Assembly: GCA_945876515.1 (NCBI GenBank)
Contig: CAMCPF010000170.1
Location: forward strand, 1 to 6,683
Source of the DNA: Candidatus Kuenenia stuttgartensis
GTDB lineage: Bacteria; Planctomycetota; Planctomycetia; Pirellulales; UBA1268
Reading direction: 5' to 3'
DNA: 6,683 bases
Position 1 is the stretch's first letter. Each line of letters opens with the position of its first letter. The notes beneath the pieces were generated by a model. The model had not been told where the DNA came from. It did not search any database and saw only the letters and a list, made by a program, of their open reading frames with translations. Shown one piece after another: positions 1 through 5,814 of this stretch. Both the position numbers and the translations under genes were made by a program.

Positions 1-590
1 ATCAAGACCGAGCCGAGCAGCGTGTAGAGGAAGAACTTGATCGCGGCATACTCCCGCCGCGGGCCGCCCCAGATGCCGATCAGGAAGTACATCGGCAGCA
101 GCATCACCTCCCAGAACACGTAGAACAGGAAGAAGTCGAGCGACACGAACACGCCGAGCATGCCGGTCACGAGCAGGAGAAACAGCACGTGGTAGGCCTT
201 CACATGCTTGGTGATCGGCCAGCTGGCGGCAACGGCCAGGAGCGAGAGGAACGTGGTCAAGACGACCAGCGGCATGCTGATGCCATCCACGCCCAGCAGG
301 TATTCGATGTTGAAGGACGGAATCCAGGGCTTGCTCACCACGAGCTGCATGCCCGGCTCACCGACCGTGAACTGCGCGGGCCCCTTGGCCCCGAACAGGC
401 CCGGCCAGGCCATCCACAGCGAGAGCACGAACACGACCGCCGTGGTGGCGAGCGTGATCCAGCGGATCAGGTCCTCGCGGCCCTTCGGGATGATCGGTAG
501 GGCGAGCACCGTCGCCACGAGGGCCGGTAGAAACACGATCGCCGTGAGGGGCCAGAGGGCGGGCTGGGAGAGGGCGTCGGCGGGGGTCAT
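1..590 (-). CDS. nuoM: NADH-quinone oxidoreductase subunit M (NuoM), 3' part missing
   Basis: This is an antiporter-like proton-pumping subunit of the complex I membrane arm. My translation from the ATG at 590 gives 196 codons before the left window edge, about the first 40 percent of a family that is usually near 500 residues. Hydrophobic segments lie at about residues 14-33, 42-62, 104-122 and 133-150. The stretch from about 152 to 196 is diagnostic: FYVFWEVMLLPMYFLIGIWG followed by RREYAAIKFFLYTLLGSVL. E161 in FWE matches the essential TM5 glutamate of the family (E. coli Glu144). The downstream lysines of the pump lie outside the window. The gene follows nuoL after 57 bases, in the same orientation, so it is probably cotranscribed. 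No Shine-Dalgarno is visible before the ATG, and the start is chosen because it is the only ATG placing a normal-length N-terminus before the first membrane helix. Identification is confident and the start fairly so. Confidence 0.95.
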   Translation of the reverse strand, partial: MTPADALSQPALWPLTAIVFLPALVATVLALPIIPKGREDLIRWITLATTAVVFVLSLWMAWPGLFGAKGPAQFTVGEPGMQLVVSKPWIPSFNIEYLLGVDGISMPLVVLTTFLSLLAVAASWPITKHVKAYHVLFLLLVTGMLGVFVSLDFFLFYVFWEVMLLPMYFLIGIWGGPRREYAAIKFFLYTLLGSVL

Positions 591-647
591 GGTCGGATCC
601 GTGGCGGAAGTGCGAAGGTGTCTGAAGGGTGGGGAGCGGTCGGGGAA

Positions 648-3164
648 TCAGCCTGAGACGGTCGCCCGGAAGGCGAGTGAGGCGAAGACGAACAGGGCCA
701 CCGTGCCCACGACGATGAACATCACGTACTGCCGCAGGCGGCCGGTCTGCAGACCGCGGAGCTTGAGGCCGGTGTTCCAGGTCGCCTCGGCGGTGGCGTT
801 GACCAGACCGTCCACGAGGGTGCGGTCGATCCAGGCGTCGATCCCGGCGAGCTGGCGGGCTGCCCAGGCGACGCCGTCGATCAGCGTGTCGATCAGACCT
901 CGATCCACGCCCGAGGCGAGACCGGCGATCCCCAGAGCTGGCTTCACGAACAGGGCGTCGTAGAGCTCATCGAAATACCAACGATTCGAGAGAAACGTAT
1001 AGATCGGCCGCAGGGCCGTCGCCACCGCTGCCGGCGAGATCACCTTCCAGAGATACATCGCCGCCGCCAGCAAGACGCCGCCGAGCGCCGTCGCAAAGGC
1101 GGTCATCGTGGCGGTGACGTGGATCGCCCCCTCGTGGCTCTTGTATTCCGCCGGGAAAGTGAGCGACTGGCCGAAGACGAAGCCGCCGGTCATGCCCTCG
1201 GCCGTGCCCGCAGGCCGGGCCTGCTCCAGCAGGTTGGCCAGACCGAAGCCGCCGGGCAGGGTCCAGCCCGCCACCACGGCGAGCACGGCGAGCACGGCGA
1301 GCGGAGCCACCATCACGTTGGGCGACTCGTGGGCATGCTCGGCGATGTGGTGGTCACGGGGCTCGCCCATGAAGGTCATGAACCAAAGCCGGAACATGTA
1401 AAAGGCAGTGAGGGCGGCGCCCCCGGCCACGGCGTAGAACAGGATCCAGTGGCTCGGGTTGGCCTGGGCGAAGGAGAGCGCCTGGGCCAGGATCGCGTCC
1501 TTCGAGTAGTAGCCCGAAAGGCCGATCACGAAGGGGATACCCGCCCCGATGATCGCCAGGCAGCCGACGAGCATCGTGTAGCCGGTCCAGGGCATGACCT
1601 TGAGCAGGCCGCCCATCTTCCGCATGTCGTTGGTGTGGCAGGCGTGGATCACCGAGCCCGAGCAGAGGAAGAGCAGGCTCTTGAAGAAGGCGTGGGTCAC
1701 GAGGTGGAACAGGCCGGCCGCCCAACCGCCCACGCCGAGCGCGAGCATCATGTAGCCGAGCTGGCTGACGGTCGAGTAGGCGAGCACCCGCTTGATGTCG
1801 TTGGCGACCAGCGCGATCGTGGCGGCGATGAACAGCGTGATCGCGCCCACGTAGGCGATCACCAGCAGCACGTCGGGCGAGAGCACGGGATAGAAACGGC
1901 CCGTGAGGTAGACGCCGGCGGCCACCATCGTCGCGGAGTGAACGAGGGCGGAGACGGGCGTCGGCCCTTCCATTGCGTCCGGGAGCCAGACCGACAGCGG
2001 AAACTGGGCGCTCTTGCCGACGCAGCCGCAAAAGATCCCGACCCCGGCGATGAAGAGCAGCCATCGGCCATAACCGGCGTCCCGCCAGCCAGGCACCCGC
2101 GCGGCGATCTCGCTCGCCCCGTCGGCCGGCGCGCCGGCATGATCGGCGGCGATCGTCGCCACCTCGGCGGCGGCCGCCGCCGTCACCATTCCGTCCGGGA
2201 CCTGCAACTGGTGATCCGTCTCGGCCGGCCGCACCAGGCTGAACAGGCCGGGCGACTCCACGACCGCACCGTCGGGGCCGGCCGTCTTCGAGTCGGCGAA
2301 GTGCAGCGTCCCGAGCGCGCCCCACAGGGCCATCAGCCCGATCAGCATCCCGAAGTCGCCCACGCGGTTGACGATGAAGGCCTTGTTGGCCGCGGTCGAA
2401 GCGCTCTTCCGCTCGTAGTAGAAGCCGATCAGGAACCAGGAGCAGATGCCCACCAACTCCCAGAACACGAAGACCATCGCCAGGTTGCCCGCGATCACGA
2501 TCCCGAGCATCGAAAAGCAGAACAGCGACAGGGCCTGGAAGAACCGGGGGAACCGGCCGGGACGGTGAAGGTGGTGACCGTCGGCGAGCGTCACCTCGTG
2601 GTCCGTGACGTCGTGCAGTTCGTCGTGCATGTAGCCCGACGCGTAGATGTGGATGCAGGTGGCGATGAATGTCACCACCACGAACATCAGGATGGTCAGG
2701 GCGTCGATGTACCAGCCGATCGAGAGTTTGAGCCGGCCGCCCTCGTAGAGGGTGTACCAATCGCCGGCATAGGCGATCGGGCCGTGGGCATCCCCATGGT
2801 CGTCGTGGTCGCCGCCATGACTGCCGTCAGCGGGGCGAGCGTGGCCGGCATCCGCGGCCGCCGGCTTGCCGGGCGACTCGGCCGCATAGGCGCTGCCGGC
2901 CGCAGGCCCGTGCTCGGTTTCCCAGAGGGCATGCTCGCCGTGGCCGCCGTGGTGGCTCGCCGTGCCGGGATGGGCCCCGATCCACACGACGAACGCCGTC
3001 AGCGAAAGGACGAGCGAGGTGACGATCGCCGCCGTGGCCACCCAGGCGGCGTTGCGACCGTGCGGGCCCATCCGCGGCCCAAAAAACAGGATCAGCACGA
3101 ACGAGACCAAAGGCGTAAGCCAGGCCAGGCCGAGCAAGAGCGGAAGTTGGGCGGCGAGATCCAT
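648..3164 (-). CDS. nuoL: NADH-quinone oxidoreductase subunit L (NuoL), enlarged with hydrophilic insertions
   Basis: This is the distal antiporter-like proton-pumping subunit of complex I. It has 838 residues from the ATG at 3164 (E. coli NuoL has about 613). Family landmarks seen: FWELVGICSWFLIGFYY with E236 (TM5 glutamate); GKSAQFPLSVWLPDAMEGPT with K384; H409 in SALVHSATM; HLVTHAFFK with H487, H491 and K495; SKD with K555. All putative proton-path charges are therefore kept. Residues about 728-807 (starting NRWYFDELYDALFVKPALG) match the region holding the long lateral helix, followed by a final membrane helix. The extra length comes mainly from a His-rich loop at about 64-129, a smaller His-rich loop at about 180-205 and an Ala-rich loop at about 288-367. 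A TTG at 3167 directly precedes the ATG and could add one residue. Neither has a clear Shine-Dalgarno. The gene starts 40 bases after nuoK. Confidence 0.97.
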   Translation of the reverse strand: MDLAAQLPLLLGLAWLTPLVSFVLILFFGPRMGPHGRNAAWVATAAIVTSLVLSLTAFVVWIGAHPGTASHHGGHGEHALWETEHGPAAGSAYAAESPGKPAAADAGHARPADGSHGGDHDDHGDAHGPIAYAGDWYTLYEGGRLKLSIGWYIDALTILMFVVVTFIATCIHIYASGYMHDELHDVTDHEVTLADGHHLHRPGRFPRFFQALSLFCFSMLGIVIAGNLAMVFVFWELVGICSWFLIGFYYERKSASTAANKAFIVNRVGDFGMLIGLMALWGALGTLHFADSKTAGPDGAVVESPGLFSLVRPAETDHQLQVPDGMVTAAAAAEVATIAADHAGAPADGASEIAARVPGWRDAGYGRWLLFIAGVGIFCGCVGKSAQFPLSVWLPDAMEGPTPVSALVHSATMVAAGVYLTGRFYPVLSPDVLLVIAYVGAITLFIAATIALVANDIKRVLAYSTVSQLGYMMLALGVGGWAAGLFHLVTHAFFKSLLFLCSGSVIHACHTNDMRKMGGLLKVMPWTGYTMLVGCLAIIGAGIPFVIGLSGYYSKDAILAQALSFAQANPSHWILFYAVAGGAALTAFYMFRLWFMTFMGEPRDHHIAEHAHESPNVMVAPLAVLAVLAVVAGWTLPGGFGLANLLEQARPAGTAEGMTGGFVFGQSLTFPAEYKSHEGAIHVTATMTAFATALGGVLLAAAMYLWKVISPAAVATALRPIYTFLSNRWYFDELYDALFVKPALGIAGLASGVDRGLIDTLIDGVAWAARQLAGIDAWIDRTLVDGLVNATAEATWNTGLKLRGLQTGRLRQYVMFIVVGTVALFVFASLAFRATVSG
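1275..1301. repeat. Three perfect tandem copies of a 9-bp unit inside nuoL
   Basis: The unit CACGGCGAG (plus strand) occurs three times head to tail at 1275-1283, 1284-1292 and 1293-1301. On the coding strand it reads CTCGCCGTG, which encodes Leu-Ala-Val three times (NuoL residues 622-630) in a hydrophobic membrane segment. Codon-level identity of all three copies suggests recent slippage duplication or strong codon bias. The unit length keeps the reading frame, so copy-number change would only add or remove one LAV triplet. Confidence 0.85.
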
Positions 3165-3204
3165 CAAAGTTGCGGCGGGAAGGTGAACGGTGGCGGCGGG
3201 CGGC

Positions 3205-3582
3205 TCAGCCCTTGAGGTCGTCGGCCCGATCGACGTCGACCGTGGCGTGGTTGTTGTAGAAGTTGAGCGTGATCGCCAGCGCCACGGCCGCCTCGGCGGC
3301 CGCCAGCACGATCACGAACACCGCGATCGCCTGGCCGTCGAGCCCGAGCGAGCGGGCCCCGTCGCCGGCCAGATAGGGGGAGGCGAAGGCCACGAAGTTG
3401 ACGTTGGCCCCATTGAGCACGAGTTCGATTCCCATCAGCACGCCAAGCGCGTTCCGCTTCGTGGCCATGCAGGCCACACCGGCGGTGAACATGATCGCGC
3501 CCACCACGAGATAGTGGGCCACGCTCACCGGCTCGGTGATCAGGAAGCCGAACAGCGGCGAGGCGGCGAAGGCACCGATCAT
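3205..3582 (-). CDS. nuoK: NADH-quinone oxidoreductase subunit K (NuoK)
   Basis: This is a small membrane subunit of the complex I proton path, homologous to MrpC. It has 125 residues, against about 100 in E. coli. Three hydrophobic segments lie at about 22-39, 44-67 and 84-108, as expected for the family. The two key buried glutamates are present: E53 in LMGIELVLN (E. coli Glu36) and E97 in LAAAEAAVALAI (E. coli Glu72). The polar C-terminal tail ends DDLKG, like the family's usual ending. The extra length is an N-terminal extension of about 17 residues before the first helix. The ATG at 3582 overlaps the nuoJ stop by four bases (ATGA) and has a GGGAGG ribosome binding site six bases upstream, which fixes the start. 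The reading frame is also open further upstream into nuoJ, but that part is an out-of-frame shadow. nuoL follows after 40 bases. Confidence 0.96.
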   Translation of the reverse strand: MIGAFAASPLFGFLITEPVSVAHYLVVGAIMFTAGVACMATKRNALGVLMGIELVLNGANVNFVAFASPYLAGDGARSLGLDGQAIAVFVIVLAAAEAAVALAITLNFYNNHATVDVDRADDLKG

Positions 3583-4349
3583 CGGGGGCCTCCCGTGAGC
3601 ACCGGGCCACCCGAGAGCACGGAGCCCGAACCGACCTGCCCGCGGCCGATGGCGGCATGCTCGGCCACCGAGGCGGGTGGCTCCACCGATGCGGCCACGT
3701 CGATCGCCCGCTGCGTCTTCCGCCGCTTGGCCCGGGCCAGATAGGCGGCCCCGACGAGCACCACCAGGAGGTGCACCGAGACGATCTCGAAGGGCAGCAG
3801 GTAGCCGGGCCGCACGGCCGCTTCGGGAGTGCCCGCCGCCGGCCCATCGACCCGCACGCCCACGAACGCCATGCCGAGCGGCGTGGCCGCGGGCTCGGCG
3901 AGGCTGCCCGACGCGGGAGCCCGCCACGCCGGCACGGAGAGGCTCGCCAGCAGGAGCGCCCCCAACAGGGCCAGGCCCACGACGCCTGCCATGACTCGAT
4001 CGCCGCCGCTCGTGGCGATCGACACGAAGGGGGCTTGAGCGGTGAGCATCACGCCGAACACGAGCAGCACGAGCGTGCCACCGACGTAGATCATGAGTTG
4101 CATCGCGCCCACGAACTCGGCTCCGGCGAGCAGGAAGAGCCCTGCCGTCGCCGCCAGCGAAAGCACCAGGTACAGGGCCATCCGCACGACGTTCGTGGCG
4201 GCGACCACGGCCACCGCGAACCCGCAAGCGAGCGCCGCGAAGAGCAGGAAAAAGAACGAGTGCCAGTTGATCGCGGCCACCGGCAGGGCCGCCATGGCGA
4301 GCAGCCACTGGGGTGCGATGAGCTGGGGAGCGATGGGCGCGGGAATCAT
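3579..4349 (-). CDS. nuoJ: NADH-quinone oxidoreductase subunit J (NuoJ)
   Basis: This is a membrane subunit of complex I next to NuoH and NuoK, whose third helix takes part in conformational coupling. It has 256 residues, longer than the usual 165-200. Five hydrophobic segments are visible at about 31-50, 56-77, 79-103, 117-138 and 183-205, the normal number. AEFVGAMQLMIYVGGTLVLL (77-96) is the conserved TM3 signature, and LLPFEIVSVHLLVVLVGAAY (184-203) is the typical last helix. Additions compared with the family are an N-terminal stretch of about 28 residues, a polar loop at about 140-180 and a Gly/Ser/Val tail at about 236-256. The ATG at 4349 overlaps the nuoH stop (ATGA) and has a strong GGGAGGTGA four bases upstream, so the longer N-terminus is favoured over the internal ATG at codon 19. 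Confidence 0.95.
   Translation of the reverse strand: MIPAPIAPQLIAPQWLLAMAALPVAAINWHSFFFLLFAALACGFAVAVVAATNVVRMALYLVLSLAATAGLFLLAGAEFVGAMQLMIYVGGTLVLLVFGVMLTAQAPFVSIATSGGDRVMAGVVGLALLGALLLASLSVPAWRAPASGSLAEPAATPLGMAFVGVRVDGPAAGTPEAAVRPGYLLPFEIVSVHLLVVLVGAAYLARAKRRKTQRAIDVAASVEPPASVAEHAAIGRGQVGSGSVLSGGPVLTGGPR
3589..3594 (-). promoter_or_regulatory. Ribosome binding site of nuoK
   Basis: On the minus strand GGGAGG lies six bases before the nuoK ATG at 3582, within the last codons of nuoJ. It supports this ATG as the true start and, with the four-base overlap, points to translational coupling of J and K. Confidence 0.75.
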
Positions 4350-5563
4350 GGCGTCACCTCCCGATTCGCCCGGGCCAACTTCTCACCCTCCGCCACCGGC
4401 TTCGCGGCAGCCCGGCCCCCGGGCCCCTCCAGCCAGCCCTCGCGGATCTCGCCGCCCGGCCGGCCGACGCCCGGCATCAAGCCGCCCGGGAGCGTGATCT
4501 TCCAGAGCATCGCCCCGGCGAACATCACCGCCGCGATCGGCGTGCAGTATTTGAGGCAGGTGGTCATCACCTGGTCGATCCGCAGCCGCGGCAGCGTCCA
4601 GCGGATCCACATCATGATGATCACGCCCAGCGAGGCCTTGCCCACCAGGTTCACGAGGCCCAACAGCCGCACGGCATAGGGCGCCGTGTCGCCTGTGCCC
4701 TCGGAGAGGCCGAGCAGCGTGGCCAGGGGGATTGGGCCGTTCCAGCCGCCCAAAAACAAGACGGCGGCCATGGCACTGACCAGGAACATCGAGCCGTATT
4801 CGGCCATGAAGAAGTAGCTCCAGCGGAGCCCGGAATACTCCGTGTGGAAGCCGGCCACGAGCTCGCTCTCCGCCTCGGCCAGGTCGAAGGGGGCGCGGTT
4901 CACGCTGGCCACGGCGCAGGTGACGTAGACCCAGAACACCACAAACGTGAACGGATCGTGGAACAGATACCAGTTCCAGAACCAGCCGGCCTGCTTCTCG
5001 GCGATCGTGACCATGTCCATGCTCCCGGCGAGCATCACGGGCACGACCACGCACATTCCCAGCGGCACCTCGTAGCTGACCACCTGGGCGGCCTCGCGCA
5101 TCGCCCCGAACAGGGACCACTTCGAGGCCGAGGCGTAGCCCGCCAGGATCACGCCGAACACCTCGAGGCCCAGGACGGCGACCACGAAGAACACGGCCAC
5201 GTTCAGCCGCTGGCCCACCACGTCGAAGGCGAAGGGCAGGGCGATGAAGGCGCAGAAGGAGGCACAGAAACTGACGTAGGGAGCCAGCCGGAAGAGCAGA
5301 CCGTCGGCCCCCTCGGGCATCAGGTCTTCCTTGGCCAAGAGCTTGATGCCGTCGGCCACCGATTGGAGCCAGCCGAAACGGCCGCCGGTGCGGGTGGGCC
5401 CGAGTCGGTCCTGGATCCGAGCCGAGACCTTCCGCTCGGCCCAGATGAAGGCGAGCGCGCCGCCTGCGATCACGTTGAGCACGAGCACGGCCGACACGAT
5501 CGCCGCGATGGTCCAGGCCAGCAGCCCGGAGAGCCCGACCGTGTTCGTGAGAAACTCGACCAT
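4346..5563 (-). CDS. nuoH: NADH-quinone oxidoreductase subunit H (NuoH)
   Basis: This subunit forms most of the quinone cavity and the joint between the peripheral and membrane arms of complex I. It has 405 residues (E. coli about 325). Eight hydrophobic segments are visible at about 15-40, 95-114, 122-143, 165-181, 202-220, 250-273, 299-318 and 337-356. Diagnostic motifs are ERKVSARIQDRLGP (43-56) with DGIKLLAKED (71-80), SKWSLFGAMREAAQVVSYE (147-165), NRAPFDLAEAESELVAGFHT (222-241) and WIRWTLPRLRIDQ (319-331). These contain the charged loop residues known to line the quinone path. Residues about 357-405 are a hydrophilic tail beyond the last helix that accounts for part of the extra length. 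The ATG at 5563 has a partial ribosome binding site GGTGA (5570-5574) six bases upstream. It is the first gene of the operon in this window, facing a divergent gene. Its stop overlaps nuoJ, leaving no room for nuoI. Confidence 0.97.
   Translation of the reverse strand: MVEFLTNTVGLSGLLAWTIAAIVSAVLVLNVIAGGALAFIWAERKVSARIQDRLGPTRTGGRFGWLQSVADGIKLLAKEDLMPEGADGLLFRLAPYVSFCASFCAFIALPFAFDVVGQRLNVAVFFVVAVLGLEVFGVILAGYASASKWSLFGAMREAAQVVSYEVPLGMCVVVPVMLAGSMDMVTIAEKQAGWFWNWYLFHDPFTFVVFWVYVTCAVASVNRAPFDLAEAESELVAGFHTEYSGLRWSYFFMAEYGSMFLVSAMAAVLFLGGWNGPIPLATLLGLSEGTGDTAPYAVRLLGLVNLVGKASLGVIIMMWIRWTLPRLRIDQVMTTCLKYCTPIAAVMFAGAMLWKITLPGGLMPGVGRPGGEIREGWLEGPGGRAAAKPVAEGEKLARANREVTP
4354..4362 (-). promoter_or_regulatory. 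Ribosome binding site of nuoJ
   Basis: On the minus strand GGGAGGTGA is found four bases before the nuoJ ATG at 4349, inside the 3' end of nuoH. Eight of these bases (GGAGGTGA) match the classical anti-Shine-Dalgarno complement. It is the best ribosome binding site in the window and decides the nuoJ start. Confidence 0.85.
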
Positions 5564-5624
5564 TGCCCGTCACCACGCCGTCGCCGAACCGACCCCCACC
5601 CGCGGATTTCCCGGGCGGAAGCCG

Positions 5625-5648
5625 ACTTCGTGAAAAATCGCACGAAGT
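5625..5648. repeat. Perfect 8-bp inverted repeat, possible operator
   Basis: ACTTCGTG (5625-5632) and CACGAAGT (5641-5648) are exact reverse complements separated by eight bases (AAAAATCG). The arm-to-arm distance of about 16 bases suits a dimeric helix-turn-helix regulator, and the position 61 bases upstream of the nuoH start suits control of that operon. An RNA stem-loop in a nuoH leader is the alternative. The role is inferred from position and symmetry only. Confidence 0.4.
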
Positions 5649-5765
5649 TTGCCGTCTGCCGCGGCTTTCCACAAGTGGCGGCCGGCACGACCGGTCGAAA
5701 CCGCCCCCGTGCGGAAGCGGCTACCATCGAGGCCACTTCGCATCCGCGGCCCCTGGCCGCACCTC

Positions 5766-5789
5766 CGGGCCACCCGCCTTCGGGCCACC
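5766..5789. repeat. Pair of 9-bp direct repeats upstream of the dehydrogenase gene
   Basis: CGGGCCACC occurs at 5766-5774 and again at 5781-5789, with a six-base spacer. The second copy ends 25 bases before the ATG at 5815. It could be a tandem protein-binding site, but in such GC-rich DNA a repeat of this size may be chance. Confidence 0.25.
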
Positions 5790-5814
5790 GGATTCCTTCG
5801 CGTTTCAGAGCGTC

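Larger units (their letters stand above)
5564..5814. promoter_or_regulatory. Divergent intergenic region between nuoH and the dehydrogenase gene
   Basis: These 251 bases separate two genes transcribed away from each other, so they must hold the promoter of the dehydrogenase gene and most likely that of the nuoHJKLM operon. I could not identify a convincing -35/-10 pair on either strand; planctomycete promoters often depart from the E. coli consensus. The only AT-richer patch is at about 5625-5650 and coincides with a perfect inverted repeat. A 10-bp palindrome (CGACCGGTCG, 5688-5697) and a pair of 9-bp direct repeats (5766-5789) also lie here. No small gene or RNA is recognisable. Confidence 0.5.

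Noticed and set aside
208..963. 251-codon plus-strand frame across the nuoL/nuoM junction
   Set aside because: It is antisense to the well-supported 3' end of nuoL and 5' end of nuoM, and its composition is Arg/Ser/Ala-rich without motifs.
1354..2760. 468-codon minus-strand frame within nuoL
   Set aside because: It is an out-of-frame Arg/Gly/Pro-rich shadow of nuoL with no recognisable domain.
1119..3215. 698-codon open frame on the plus strand opposite nuoL
   Set aside because: Its product is a low-complexity Arg/His/Gly/Glu/Asp-rich sequence without any family motif, and it lies exactly antisense to a clear nuoL. High GC with few stops explains its length.
4383..5672. 429-codon minus-strand frame overlapping nuoH
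   Set aside because: It is Arg/Gly-rich with no motifs, while the alternative frame gives a textbook NuoH.
5688..5697. Perfect 10-bp palindrome CGACCGGTCG in the intergenic region
   Set aside because: Short GC-only dyads of this size are common by chance in such GC-rich DNA, and it is too short to claim as a separate operator.
5723..5728. TACCAT as a possible -10 element for the dehydrogenase gene
   Set aside because: It matches only four of six consensus bases, and no -35-like hexamer lies at a suitable distance.
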